DNA of 64,000 bases, from the NCBI GenBank assembly GCA_035772405.1, contig JAYKKM010000153.1, positions 248,001 through 312,000 of the forward strand, read 5' to 3'. The stretch is from Chrysogorgia sp. JL179-B06. Taxonomy: Eukaryota; Cnidaria; Anthozoa; Scleralcyonacea; Chrysogorgiidae. Shown one piece after another: positions 25,639 to 39,200 of this stretch (position 1 is the first letter of the stretch; every line of letters begins with the position of its first letter). The notes below the pieces were generated by a model. That model saw nothing but the letters and a program-made list of their open reading frames with translations, searched no databases and was not told the DNA's origin. The position numbers were made by a program, and so were the translations under genes.

Positions 25639-25711
25639 GCTTCCGTAGCTCAATGGTCAGAGCGCTGCACTAGCAATCGCAGGGTCGCGGGTTCAATTCC
25701 AGCCGGAAGGC
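25639..25711 (+). tRNA. tRNA-like sequence (Ala-AGC-like), second copy
   Basis: Inverted copy of the segment at 24244-24316, differing at one position in the D arm (CTCAATGG for CTCAGTGG). It has A and B boxes and an AGC anticodon, and the same imperfect stems. Confidence 0.45.
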
Positions 25712-25964
25712 CGCTAAGTTGCATTTTTCGCAACTGGTCCCGGTTTGGTCTTAAAATGTATATATTTCCACACTCGAAATTTTCCTTCATCATACATCCT
25801 TATCACCTATATATATATATATATAAATAGCAAGTTCGAAAACATATATGAGTAGAGTGGTCGATACCGAGGTAGAGCGGAATAGTAAGACAAAAAGACA
25901 AACTTGAGTTACTTCATTTGAATTTTAATCACTACAGATCTGTTTCGTGTGGCAAGCGTAGCTT

Positions 25965-26040
25965 ATAGGGTGAGGCGGTTTTTATAAAAAACCGAAAACC
26001 GACTGGAAAAAAACCAAGTGAACCGGTTTTTAAAACGCGT
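25965..26040 (+). repeat. GAGGCGGTTTTT terminal-like repeat
   Basis: The segment GGGTGAGGCGGTTTTTA ... CCGAAAACCGACTGG resembles the reverse complement of 31845-31913 and, more loosely, the sequence at 44630-44705. All are rich in AACCG/CGGTT and look like ends of a DNA-transposon or MITE family. Confidence 0.4.
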
Positions 26041-26220
26041 TTGAAACTACAGGGTACAGTTAAAAAACATTCATGACGCTACTCGCGCAAGACTTCAATT
26101 TGAAAAGCAATTGCATTAATTGATGATAAACATCCTGACTACGATGTAGAAAGAAATATGCAATATATAAGATAAAATTTACAATAAGATTTATAAATAT
26201 CAGAACACAGAACAAGTACC

Positions 26221-27490
26221 ATGCCGGTGAGACAATATCCCACAATCACACAACGATGTCTCACCGCCGTATCATGACGATGTACCAAACAACCATACTA
26301 CAATGCGTGGTGAGACACATGTATATAACCGACAAGGTATCATGTATCCCACTGCCATGACAATGTCCACAGAACGATGTCTCGCCGTATCATGACGATG
26401 TACCAAACAACCATACAATTCGTGCCATGTCTCACCGGTGAGACACGTGCATGTAACCATGTCTCACCGGAGACACATGTATATAACCTTGTCTCACCGG
26501 TGAGACACATGCCGGTGAGACACATGCCGGTGAGACAATGTCTCCACAACGATGTCACACCGACGTACCATGACGATGTACCATGCCATGTCTCACCGGA
26601 CACATGCATCCCCACCACACCAGTGTGTGGTTAACACAAAACAAGTACCATACCTGTGAGACAATATCTCCACAACCACAGAACGATGTCTCACCGACGT
26701 ACCAATGCGTGCCATGTCTCACCGGTGACACATGCATTCATACGTAACCATGTCTCGGCGGTGAGGCACATGCATCATCATGGTACATCGGTTGAGGTAT
26801 TCCTGTCTCACACCCTTGTCTCACCGGTGAGACACATGCATCCCATGCCGGTGAGACAATGTCTCCATACGTACCATGCCATGTCTCACCGGTGAGACAC
26901 ACACATGCATGTAAGGTCTCACCGGTGAGACACACGTATGTAACCATGTCTCGGCGGTGAGGCACATGCAGGTACCCTGTCTCACACCCTTGTCTCACCG
27001 GTGAGACACATGCATACAATGCCATGTCTCACCGGTGAGACACATGCATCCCACTACCATGCCGGTGAGACAATGTCTCCACAACCACAGAACGATGTGT
27101 CACCGCCGTATCATGACGATGTTTCCACAACCACATGAGACAATGTCTCCACAACCACAGAACGATGTGTCACCGCCGTATCATGACGATCTCACCGGTG
27201 AGACACGTGTCTCACCGGCGAGACACATGTATATAACCTTGTCTCACCGGTGAGACACACAACGATGTCACACCGACGTACCATGACGATGTACCATGCC
27301 ATGTCTCACCGAACACATGCATCACGATGTACCATACAACCATACAATGCGTGCCATGTCTCACCGGTGAGACACATGTATATAACCTTGTCTCACCGGT
27401 GAAACACACGCCGGTGAGACAATGTCTCCAATGCATCCCACTGGTGTGGTTGTTTTCAGAACACAGAACAAGTACCATACCTGTGAGACA
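26221..27490 (+). repeat. interspersed array of a perfect palindrome, GTCTCACCGGTGAGAC
   Basis: The 16-bp palindrome GTCTCACCGGTGAGAC or close variants (CACCGGCGAGAC, CACGCCGGTGAGAC) occurs about fifteen to twenty times. Between copies lie short spacers drawn from a small set: ATGTATATAACC, ATGCATCCCA, AATGTCTCCACAACCACAG, CGTACCATGACGATG. Spacers are shared between copies and whole blocks are re-duplicated. The 60-95-codon frames on both strands are by-products. No cas-like gene is present and the host is eukaryotic, so this is a minisatellite-like array and not CRISPR. Confidence 0.85.
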
Positions 27491-27499
27491 ATGTAAATA

Positions 27500-28100
27500 A
27501 TCCCTGTATCATTGTAAAAATGTGTCAGCCAAAAGATGATTTATAGGTATATTTACTTTTATAAGCTACAGGACAAGGCCATTTGTCCTTCAATGATTTT
27601 AATACACGATGTATATAAAATATTAAATAGGATAAATGAACTATTAAAATGAGCAAAAATAGTGGTCGCAGAGCAAACTTTCTACTATGGAAGTGAGTTT
27701 TTCTGACTTAGGGAGGGGCTCACATATTAAACTCAAGATTGATGTAATCACTCACATTTTTGCTAGTCAATCTTGATCTCTCTTGTTAGAATGAGACAAA
27801 ATGGCAGCCACTACTGTTTTTGCCTAGTAATCTAAGTAAAAATCTAGTATAATCTCGCTGTGACAAGCAATTTTTCGCAGCCATGAAAACATCTGCTGAA
27901 AATAGGAGAATCCGATTCACTCAATTTCACTACGAGTGAACACTACACGTGTCTAAAGCACTGTTGTCTATTTTAGGAAACTATTGTTTGCGACCATTTT
28001 AGGAAACTATTGTTGAAAAGGTGAAAAAAACAACTTTAGACAGTCTCGTAGTCTAGGCGTTCGAACTTATAAGTTCTATAAATAGTTTCTTTACACTGGC
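27500..28100. other. no gene seen
   Basis: AT-rich sequence with no convincing coding frame, splice pattern or repeat structure. Confidence 0.35.
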
Positions 28101-28106
28101 ACATAG

Positions 28107-28510
28107 TGATTGACCGATTGTGCCACAATCGGAAATTACCGATTATTCATGCAACAATCTACCCGATACCGATTTTATAATGACGTCATAACGTCAGTCG
28201 ACCTAGTAAAGGTGGCGTCATTCATTTCGATTTTTTAATGATAATTTCCAACGTAACATGTTACTGCAACCAAAGTTTGTTAAAACCGTTCATAAATGGC
28301 ACGCTTCGCGCATTAATTTCGTCGTGGCAACATATTGCGTTAAAAATCGTTCGGTGTATAAACGCGCAATGTATATAATTTATTAATTTTTAAAGTGTAT
28401 TTTCTCAACAATCGGTTTTACACAATCGGAAAATACAGATAATTCTACCGATTCCGATTGTCTACCGATAAGGCAAAAATCGGCCCGATGCCGATTATCG
28501 GTCAATCACT
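28107..28510. mobile_element. MITE with AGTGATTGACCGAT terminal inverted repeats
   Basis: The left end AGTGATTGACCGAT and the right end ATCGGTCAATCACT are exact complements. The similarity continues inward as AATCGGAAATTACCGATTAT and ATCGGCCCGATGCCGATTAT. No coding frame lies inside. A clear target-site duplication was not found. Confidence 0.65.
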
Positions 28511-28835
28511 CAGTGCACAGAGGCAAAGGCTGAAATGCACAAATCGAATTTTGTATTCTGGTGCATAACTGATATATATAGTGAACTGTCGAAATATGAA
28601 GACTACTTTTCTAACGTTTCAAGCAAAGGCTTTGTTTTATTTCATGTACAAGAACATTTCTTTTCGAAAATAGTTCATGAAGAAACCAAGCGTATCATCT
28701 ATTTTTAACACTCACTGTTACTGGACACGGGACATTGCCAAATTTGGTAACAACTTACCTGTTTACACCATTCCAAAATCCATATTTGGGTATTCAGTTG
28801 ATAATGTCATATGTTTTTCCATAGACAGATTTTCT

Positions 28836-28935
28836 GGGGGGTGCGGGGGGTGCAACCCCCCCAATATTTGTTTTCACCCCCCCCCCCAAACGAAACGTTC
28901 ACCCCTCTAAAAAAAATTTCAACCCCCCCCCCAAT
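28836..28935. repeat. C-rich/G-rich low-complexity tract
   Basis: Runs of G and C (GGGGGGTGCGGGGGGTGC, then three runs of 7-11 C) resemble the divided C-rich ends of hAT-like elements at 36793 and 57735. It may be part of a transposon terminus. Confidence 0.45.
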
Positions 28936-29064
28936 TTTCACCATCTTGATCTTCTGAAAAACCTTTTGAAGGTCTTTAGGGACTGGTCATAAATTACCAG
29001 GGGGATGCAGAAAGGGGGATGGAGAAAGTGGGAGGGTAATAACTTTTTCAGCGGTCACATAAAT

Positions 29065-29640
29065 TTAAAGTGCCACTGTGATGAAATTTTGAACCCCTAG
29101 ATTTTTAGCATTATTGCAAAGAGTACATATAAATAACTCCCCATGCAAAATTTTAGCGCTCAATGTCAAATATTGACTGCGCTAACGACGATAAAGTTCG
29201 TAATTTCACGGCCGCCATTAAAATCTGCCATCTTGGAAATTTCAGGTCAAAGGGCGCCGGTTACGTCAGAGTCTCAAGCACGCTTCACGTGTAGTGTTGT
29301 TGCAACATATAAACAACGAGATTCCACTAGATTCGGAAGAATTTGACATTTTAAACGCGGTTTGTATATGCGCTGCTTTGTATTCTATAGTAATTCTATT
29401 TGTGTTGACGCGGCTCCTTGAGACTATGACGTCACGAGCGCTTCTCGAATGGATAAAAACAAGATGGCCGATTTTAATGGCGGACGTCGATTTAGGACTT
29501 TTCAAACGTTTGTAACTCTTCGATTTTTATTCCGTTTCGACTGTAATTTTGTATAAGGGCTACTTTCACATTGATAAATACATCCATGAAGAAAAAATGG
29601 CATTTTTCGATGACGAATTTTCATCACAGTGGCACTTTAA
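29065..29640. mobile_element. MITE flanked by TTAA
   Basis: TTAA-AGTGCCACTGTGATGAAA at the left mirrors TTTTCATCACAGTGGCACT-TTAA at the right. The TTAA at both ends is the target-site duplication typical of piggyBac and Kolobok superfamilies. The interior frames are not conserved as coding. Confidence 0.7.
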
Positions 29641-30090
29641 GCTCACACTCTATGATAGTTTCACTTTACTCAAAATTCCAAACAGATCACAGTGATTATT
29701 GTAAAATAGTGCAATAAAATGGTAATTAATAGTATAATAGTAACATGAATTTATTCATAAAATACACAAAACAACACGTTTTATATATCCTAAAGTCAAA
29801 TGTCATTTTACATACATTTTTAAAATTCATGAGCAAAATTACCCAGGCTGAGCCCTGCAGCACAACGTTTGGTGATGCCTTGTGTTACCTCACCAGCTCA
29901 CCCCCTAAAATTTCTGGAACCCCCCCCAGTAATAAATATGAAAATCCGTCAATGTGTTTTTCTAACTGCCTTATCCTGTGATGCCGCTAGAAAGCCCAGC
30001 GCTGACCACTGAGTATCGTTGCACGGTATTCCATATTCCAATATTTCGTAAAATTCCATATCACGCCCATCGCAGTTCATTGTTATCAAC

Positions 30091-30239
30091 ATGGACAAAG
30101 AACAGGTCTGCTCGTATGCTGAGCAGATTCTGCATTCCATCAATTCTAGTATTCACAAACTAGATGATAATGACAAAGATATTCTTCGAAGAAGCATACC
30201 GATGATGGCCGATGGAAAATCGAAGCTGTCATTGACCTG
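30091..30239 (+). CDS. CR-like gene exon 1 (start codon)
   Basis: The ATG at 30091 opens 49 codons plus two bases beginning MDKEQVCSYAEQILHSINSS, a charged helical segment. The donor GTCATA at 30240 is weak, but the phase (two bases over) fits exon 2 and only a 58-bp intron separates them. If this donor is wrong, the frame would continue to TAA at 30304 instead. Confidence 0.5.
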
Positions 30240-33200
30240 GTCATACTCCTTTTATACCAGAACTTTTTGTGTAATTCTTTTTTTTCTTTTACTTAAGGAG
30301 TGGTAAAAGAGGGAAAATGGATACCAGCACCAGTGATGAGGAGATTACCTTACCACAAGTAATACTTTATATATATATATACCTTATAGATAAGATTTTC
30401 TTAGACAAATAGATTGTGCGAGGTCCTTTATTTACAGTATTGCACAACATTGAAGTTCAGTCCTTTTTAATATCAATAATGTTTGATGTTTCTGTAGTTT
30501 ATAAAACTTGCTCATATGTATAAGTACTGAAGTTGTAGATAAGATGCTTTTGATCTGAAAATATGCAACAAGGTTTTAGCAACTTGTAACAAGGTTAATG
30601 GTCATCACATATTTGTTATAAGTTTTTCCTATACTTGTTACTGCTCTGTAGCACAACAAGTTGCTACAAATACTAAAATGTTGACAACTGAACAACAAGC
30701 TTGTATCAGATTATTAAAATAACAGCATTGTTTGAACTTGTTAACAGCTATATATACTGTAAAACTAGTTGAAAATATGTATATATTGTTAAAAACCCCT
30801 GATATTTTGCTGTATGTATGTACATTTTATAGACTAACTGTAGTAAGTTAATTGAAAATTACAATTGACTCCAATGAGTCTGTACTGGCATCCTTTGGGA
30901 TAGTTCTATGCTTCTGAATTCTGATCATCTGAAGCAACTTGTGCACGTGAAACAACCTATTGTCACTTATGAGTCTTATGAAATAGAACAAAAGTATCAT
31001 TGCTGAGTACGTGCCTCTATTATTTGAGATACTTGCCTTGAGACACTAGTGACAGACACTACAGGTTATGCATTCTAGACTTCTTGTATAACTTTTTGGC
31101 ACTTGTAAATCAATCTTCACCGCAATATCCAACGATTTTTTTATGCTATCAAGCCTATCATAATAATTTACATCCATTGACATGTACATAATCCCGAAAA
31201 TCCGTTCAGAACAGACAAACTTTCATTTTTGATTGTAGCGTGTTTATAAAAATGCTTGTGACTCACAGTCAATGAGTTGTGAGTTTGTCGCCTCGTCCAG
31301 AATCATCAATATATTAGCGAGTTTCAAGCAGGGATGATAAGAGAAAACATGGGATGCAAATGGTTTTGTAGGAATAACAGTTAAATAATTACGATTTTCC
31401 TTTGTTATCCCAATTTGCCAAATCAAATCGTTGGTGTCCCAATATGCTTTATACTATACTCAATTGTTGCCAGCGAAATTTCAAAAATATGTAATGTTCT
31501 ACTGTTAAACATTATACGGGAACCTTGTTGAAAGAGTTTTTCAGGTTTTTTTTATGAAATTAGGGTGTTTACAAACAAGAAATGGATTTGTTATCGCAAC
31601 ATTCAAATGCACAGCTGATTCAAATTGCAGCGAGGTAACGAAATGCCCGCCATTTTGTTTTGCGTCGGAAAGCTCTCGGGACACGCTCGTGCCCTTTTAT
31701 AGTCAAGTATAGCGTTTAAGGCTGCTAATTTGCAGAAATTCAGGAACTAGTATCGCGCCATTCTCCTTGAAATTCAAACTTTGCGCGTATCTAGCGTGAA
31801 GTTTTATGCAAATACGTTCTGTTAAACCACTCGGTTTCACTCGGTTTTTTCAGGTTTTTTCAGGTTTTTTCAGACGGTTTTCGGGTTTTTCCCTGAACCG
31901 CCTCATCCTACTTAAGAAAAAATGTTAGACTATAAAAAAGTGTTAGACTAAAAAAATGGTGATCTTTTTTCAGCATTTTGTTAACCCTACGCAATTCGAC
32001 CAAATATGGAACATGATGAATGATGATGATACAACCGTGTTTAATGCCATCTGTTTACTTGGTAAGTTCAAAAGCTCACAGAAAAGCTCACGCATGAATG
32101 CCCAAATTGCCCATAATATGATCTTGCAAACAAGGTTTTAAGGCTCTCGTCCACTCACCGCAAAAAACAGCTCGTTGCGAGTGCTTGTATCTAATTAAAA
32201 AGAACTCACAACGAGAAAACAAGTTGTTAGCTTGGTTTTTGCGATGAGTGGATAGAGTCTTTAGTCAGGCAGATAGATGTATATAAATAACAAAAAACAC
32301 GAGGTAACTTTTAAAAGACATGTTTCGGCATAACACTTTCTATCATCAGTTTGACAGATTATGATTACAGTGTCTTTAAATAGATGTACATGTAAGGTGG
32401 ATAATTAACTATTTACAGAGGTTGCCTATAGTATATGCTAATATACACTGTGGTAGACTAATTACAACAACAATATTCTTAAGCTGATACCGAAGCTGAC
32501 GAGATTGAGGTGAGGAAAGGCGGCATCGTAAGAAACTGTAAGTGTAAGTGGTTTTGGCAGAGTCTAAGATTTTGAAACATTCAGACGTGTATTGGTTTTT
32601 GCAGTCGGCAGAGTTGTTGAGGCGTTTTTAACGTGCGAATTTTTGTCATTCGAAATGTGCTCCCTAATCCTGGTTGAAAAATGACGAGAAGTTTCGCCAA
32701 TATAGCGGGCATTACATCCCGCACAAGTGAATTGATAAACAACACATGATTTAAGGGCATCGGGAATAGGATCCTTGAAACTGAAAATACCAGTTTTATG
32801 TTGATGTCTTTTACAAAAACGTTTACACAATTGCCTTTTTTTTATTTTGATTTGAGTGAGCCTAGAGTATTGTCCAATGAACGGAAGCTTAACATAGCGT
32901 AAATTGGTGTTTCTTGTGTTACTGGGACAATCATGTTTGGCAGAACTTTGTTTGGTTTTGTCGGCGGAATACTGTCTAACGATCTTGTCAATAAATAAGA
33001 TGAGATAAGATGAGATTGGGTAGCAATTTCGTTTAAGAGTTTCGGAAAGTTTACCGTTATCTTTCTTGAAACCGGTTTCGGTGTTATTGATTTTAAAAGT
33101 CCTATCAATTAGAGTGCGGATTAAACCTGTTTTGTAATTAAACGGAGCGAAGCTAAACAAATTGGTTAAAAGTCCAGTATAGGTTTTTTTATGAAACACG

Positions 33201-36200
33201 GAGGTAATACAAGTGTCGGATGAATTGTCTACCAAAATGTCAAGAAAAGGAAGTTTTCCATTTATCTGTTTTTCAAACGTGAACTTAATGTTTGGATGTA
33301 GAGAATTTAAATAGTTAAAGAATAAATATGGCGTCATTTTTATTATCGAATAAACAGAAAGTGTCGTTAACGTATCTTCGGTAAAACCGAACTACAGAAT
33401 CTGTGAAATTTTTGAGCCATGATTTTTCATGAAATGCCATAAATAAATTTGCCAAAATTTGGAGCTAGAGGCGAACCCATGGCAACTCCATCGATTTGAC
33501 CATAAATATTACCTTCTCTACTCAATGTAGGGTCTTTATCTAAGAGCTTAAATTTATATGTCTCATTAAGTATATTAAAACAACAAAATTCAAACAACAC
33601 AATTAAAACAATTTCGATCCATGATCACTATGCCATTACCCTTCTGAGAATGATGATGATGTCTTGATTGTTCTTGATGTTTCGTAGAATGCGATGTTTC
33701 TTCTGGTCATTCGGAGTGGATGAGCCATTTCGATTCTCATTCTCTTTTCGATTGTCATTGCAATCAGTCTACCACAGTATATATTAGCATATAGGCAACC
33801 TCTGTAAATAGTTAATTATTCACCTTACATCTATTTAAAGCCACTGTAATCATAATCTGTCAAACTGATGATGGAAAGTGTTATGCCGAAACATGTCTTT
33901 TAAAAGTTACCTCGTGTTTTTTAAATGTGTTATCATTTTACTAAGGCTGCGCGCCGGAGTTTTGCCGGAGCTCGGAGTTTTTTTTTTTATTCCTGCTCCG
34001 GCTGTGGCTCCGGCTATTCCGTTTATTTAGCTATAATAAAAGGGGTTTGGCTAAACTTGAAACAGTTTCCGAAATATTTTCCTTAAAATTTGTTAAAATA
34101 TCATTACGACCGTATGATATTAATATCCGCTGTCCTTCCAATTGTTTTGCATGAATAATTATTTCATACAGGGAACGTTGTTGGTCATCGTTGCACTGAA
34201 TTTCACAATTTGTAGCATACGATTGCCATCTTGGTGCATATACATATGTATGCGTGTTAACAATATCATATCCTGTAAATCTGCCTTAATCCTTATGAGT
34301 TTTGGCAAATTATACCTGCCGGAGCTGCAGTTGAAATACCGGAGTTTCGACACCCTTACATTTTACTGCTAAACAGATATTTTAGATGTATAAATACTTA
34401 CAGTAGCATGGGACAATTCAATATCGCTGTAATACTATAGTTTGAAGTCTAACTAACATATTTCTGAATGTTGGACGTGTTGATATCACTTGTGGTTCCC
34501 AGCCAACATCATTTTAGGCAGCAGTGGTTCTGTCGATCTCCGTCAAAATGGCGTTCGAAAGTGGAGTCGACTTCAAGTAACCCCATATTTTAATGGAGCT
34601 GGGCTGGAGTTAATTGAAATATTGGGTCCAGTTTCATTAAAAATATGTAGAGTTACTTGAAGTACCCAAGAAATATTGGCTGCGTTGACCAAATAATTGC
34701 GGGCTCACTCCACTTTCGAACGCCATTTTGACGGAAATCGACAGGAATTAATGCTGACAGAAATATGTTGGTTATACTTCGGACTATTAGTCCATCAGCT
34801 GAGAGCTGAAAATTTGGGTTTATGGCTCACTCAAGGGGAACAAACGAAACAGTTTCCATGTTAATCTTTGGCTATTCAGCATCACAAAAAGGTATGATAC
34901 CAAGGATAGAACGGTAGCTTTCGACCAGAGAATCGAATTTCAAATTTACCCATTTTGCCTCCTTATGGCCGCCATCTTGAATTTTGGGAAAGGCCTTTAA
35001 AATTGCTAGCCTTTCGTAAATGCAAAGAAATAATGTTTTAACACAAATTCGGAATATATTTGAACTAAGAGATGATCACAGACGGTGTCACACGTCAAAT
35101 CATGCTGTTTTGTCGTCACAAATGACGTCATAATTGCCTAAAATAAGTTATAAAATAATTATGTTAAAAATGACATTTTTGAGTATTTTGAATAGTTTTA
35201 ATATAACTGGTTGTGATCCGCCCAGAGGAAGCTCTAGAGACTTAAATCAACCACACTGCCCAGCACTTCCAGAGCAATGTGTATATTGCAAGAAGACGAA
35301 ATACAAACCAAACACACGAAAAAAGCTTCATAGCGTGCAGGACTTTCGTGCTGACGAGACGGAAAGGAAATGTACGTCTTTACACGTCCAACAAAGCACT
35401 GGTATGAGTGCTGTAGCTCCAAAAGTGATTGGAATCTGTGCAAAAGATTTATTTTCCAGTGAAGCAAAGTATAACGCTTTCTGTTAAATATTAACGCATG
35501 ATATTCAGTATAATACTGTAGGGTACTGATATACCCACCCCAGTACATTGGCAATAGACAAAGTCGTCCTGTATATCTTTGAGCTGAACAGCGACTCGAG
35601 TTGCTTAAGGGTTCTCAGCTGAGTGACAATAAAGAAAATGTGATAAAAATAGCACGCTTACTAAATGGTGAAATAAGATCTTAACTCCCAGATGTCGTGG
35701 CCGCCTAAGTAGGAGGATCAGAAACCAAATTAAAACTAGCGATTACATTCCGCATCCACTTGATGTCTTTTTGACCATGCTCATTTCTGGGAAATAATTA
35801 GAAAGTGACAAGAGTAGTACAGAGAGAACAATGAGGCTGAAAGAATCTTTTGCATAAGACATTGTTTTATCTGTCACAAGTGGTGTTGTAAAACTCCTAA
35901 GAGCGTTTTGTTCCATTCTATTGTAAAAACGCTTTGCAAGAACACAGAGATTGTGAAACTTATTAATAAGTATAGACATGGCATACATGTAAGTTATGAC
36001 CAGGTAGAAGAGATCGAGACCTAATATGCGCTGGAGGGTGGCAGATAATATTGACAACTTTTTATAATGCACATTGGAACATCACATCGCGTGAACTCAA
36101 TCCTCATCACGGAAAGGAGTCAGGAGCAGAGCGAAGACGAATCAGAAAACGAACAATACGCCCCGCCATCAAAGAGGAAATGCAAACGATCTTTACCATC

Positions 36201-39200
36201 GACTGTTGTGACCAGAGAGATCCCTGGTTACTATGGAGGAAGCGGGATGGGCCAGGAGAATTACCGCACGTCCAAAACCTCTGTGTAAGCTCTTATTATA
36301 GCGATAAAGCTCTTGTTATAGTGATAAAGATTTAGATTTAGAATACGCTATATTGTTTGGCTTGAGGTCAGGAAACTTGAAACGCACCGATTGTTGCTAG
36401 TGCCTGGGTGGACTGAGTTTAACATTAAAATCCGGGACAATATTGTGGTTGTGGAAAGCGCAATGAGTTACTTGGATACTATAGATTCCCCTGCCACAGA
36501 CATGAAGACAGTGTACGAAGTCATGTCCAGAGGATGTGAGATAAGAGATCGATTACAGTTAAATGCTGTTGCTTGTCTCTTCGATCAGGCATTTTATGCA
36601 AAAACAATGGAAGTTTACTGGAAGCACAAGTGGCTTTTTAAAGGGTTAGTCGTGATGGGAAGGTTCCATTTGTTGATGATGCTCTTAGGAGTTATACCGG
36701 GAGCCGATTCGGTGTTGATGGGCTCAATGAACTAGCTGTTGACGTCCCCTATGAACTAGGGGACGTCAAAACACGGAAGTGACGCAATCTAGGGGGGTCC
36801 GGGGGCATGCCCCCCCGAAATTTTTTTAAAATTTGGCTCTCTGAAATGGCATTTCCTGCATTCTGACAAGATTTTTTTAGAAAAATCTTACAGTACTAAT
36901 TTGCGTTTTTTATGCCACATTTTGCGATTTATTTTAAAAAAATGCTTTTGCACTTTTTTTAATCATTATTGCAGAGCTTGTTTTGGACTGTTTCGCTCTG
37001 TCAGAGCTCATCAGCATGCCTATGAATCACTGTTGGGCAGTGAATCAGACATGGACAGCCAAGGCTCCACACCTAGCCTTAGCTGCCAAATTCCTTCTCT
37101 GATTAGAAGAAATAAAGTAAATAGACCATATAAGACATTTCATGGGTACAGACTGAGAGGAGCTCACACTCACTTTGGCCTCACATCATCTTGGTCATAT
37201 TAATTCTGAGTTTGCAAAAGCTTGAGTAGCTAATTAGTTTTCCTTTAACTTATCAAGCTGAAAGACACTTGATGTATGTATTAATGTAATGTATATAACT
37301 ACCAAATAGTTTACCCCTTATCTACCCTGAGCTGTCTGGTTTTGAGGCGCCAGTTACTCGCCTAAATAGAAAGAGTTTTAAGAAGAGAAAAATAGACCAT
37401 GTAGGACATTTCATGGACATAGAGAGAGCTCACTCTCTACATCATCCTGGTCATATTAACTATCTATTACTTTATTCTACCCCTTATCTCCCCCGAGCTG
37501 TCTGGTTTTGAGGCACCAGTTACTCGCCTAAAGAGAAAGAGTTTTGAGAAGAGAAAAATAGACCATGTAGGACATTTCATGGACACAAAGAGAATCTCAC
37601 TTCACTCCTTACAACATCGAAAGACAAAGTCACGCCAGCTAATGGGTACCAAATACCAATTACCAAGAAAAGACTGCACTGAAGTATACAGATATACAGT
37701 ACATTTGAAAATTTAATTTAATAAGTTTAAATTAGTTCAATTCTCCTGCTATCAGCAGAAAATTTATCAATAACCTGCTGAACAGAAGGTTCTATCTCTT
37801 GATGGATTTCCATCAATGCCAAGCGAAGAGAAAAATAGACCATGTAGGACATTTCATGGACACAAAGAGAATCTCACTTCACTCCTTACAACATCGAAAG
37901 ACAAAGTCACGCCAGCTAATGGGTACCAAATACCAATTACCAAGAAAAGACTGCACTGAAGTATACAGATATACAGTGCATTTGAAAATTCAATTTAATA
38001 AGTTTAAATTAGTTCAATTCTCCTGCTATCAGCAGAAAATTTATCAATAACCTGCTGAACAGAAGGTTCTATCTCTTGATGGATTTCCATCAATGCCAAG
38101 CCATTTAGTCGTTCTTCTACCATGGTGCTCCTGGTATAATTTTTCAGCCTACGCATGGCTGAAAAAGAACGTTCACACTCACAAGACGTAACAGGCAGTG
38201 TAGCAAGAATTCTAAGAGCAATTTTGATGTTTGCAAAAGAATCAAAGCTTATAGCTTTGAGTGTGGATGCAACACTATTGGGCCATGAACCTTTAAAACT
38301 TACCCAATATGTCTGCCACAATTCCAACTCACCATCTAAGCCAAGAGGATTTGGAAGGTCATCTTCATAAAAATTTGAAAATTTCCTAAATGTCTCCTTC
38401 CAGCTAATAATACCAGTCTTGTTTATCAAGGGAATCATTTTGCTAGGAATAATACTCAACCCATAGATGGCATTAATACTACTTACCTCAAATCTGGTCT
38501 TAAGATCTGAATTCAGGTGGTCCAAAACAGGAATTGTGAGTGTGCACTTATAATACTCACAAGCATCAGAAGCAGGGACAGCTCTAGAACATGTCCTAGG
38601 AAGAGACTCCTCAACTTTAATTTCATCAGCTAAACTGAGAGCCTTACCATACCACTGGCCATGGTAATAATCAATTGAATTCCGTGCTGTATTGACTAGA
38701 TTCTTTACGGTCTGTATTAATTCAGTACCATCCAGTATATCATTATTCTTAGCCTGCAACAACTGTGTTACAGGGAGAGTTAAATCAAAAATATGTCTAG
38801 TAATAACAAGAGACACAATAAACTGGAAAGAAGAAATCAATGCTAAAAACGAGGTGGCTTGAGAAGAAGTGCTAGGGTTGCATTGCCTTTCTTCATTCAA
38901 ACTCATTTCCTTTAAAGTAAAAAATATTGGAATAAATAAGTCCTCAAAAACATTCATACCATCAACACGCTCTACCCACCTCGTTCTACAGACATCTTTC
39001 AATTTCTTTTTTTTGCTGTCTTTGCTATGAATTAAAATGTTCTTTTCAAATATAATTTGCCGATTCTGAGAATTGTTAAAAAAAGATGACAGTTCCTTTA
39101 CCTGTGTCATAATATTCTTTACGATTGGCACCGAACAAGCATGACAAATAACTAAATTTAGTTTATGGCTATAACAGTGGGTGTAAATAGCTTTTCTGTT

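Larger units (their letters stand above)
24320..25640 (-). mobile_element. truncated Penelope-like element with inverted terminal repeats
   Basis: The sequence flanking a GIY-YIG frame is inverted-repeated: GGCTCTCGGCAACGGC..., TATATTTCCACACTCGAAAT and CCGGCGAAACGTCTGGAAAT occur in one orientation at 25310-25640 and in the other at 24317-24580. Penelope-like elements characteristically carry such direct or inverted terminal repeats, which often contain hammerhead ribozymes. The reverse transcriptase is missing, so this is a 5'-truncated copy. Confidence 0.7.
32290..33935 (-). mobile_element. Penelope-like element, second copy, with inverted ends
   Basis: The left flank 32290-32450 (AACACGAGGTAACTTTTAAA, GACATGTTTCGGC, CACTTTCTATCATCAGTTTG, AATTAACTATTTACAGAGGT) is matched in reverse complement by 33775-33925. 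The minus-strand coding remnant between has reverse transcriptase motifs and a GIY-YIG nuclease with at least two frameshifts. It sits in intron 3 of the CR-like gene, opposite to the gene's direction. Confidence 0.8.

Noticed and set aside
24244..25711. Two functional tRNA-Ala genes
   Set aside because: The stems pair imperfectly and the two copies sit in the inverted flanks of a mobile element, so they are probably repeat-borne. They are listed with low confidence.
26221..27490. CRISPR array
   Set aside because: Repeats are regularly shaped palindromes, but the spacers are repeated and variable in length, the genome is eukaryotic and there are no cas genes.
25965..31913. One 6-kb transposon bounded by the GAGGCGGTT repeats
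   Set aside because: The ends are only loosely similar and the interval contains exons 1 and 2 of the CR-like gene plus unrelated elements. They are better seen as separate copies of a dispersed end sequence.
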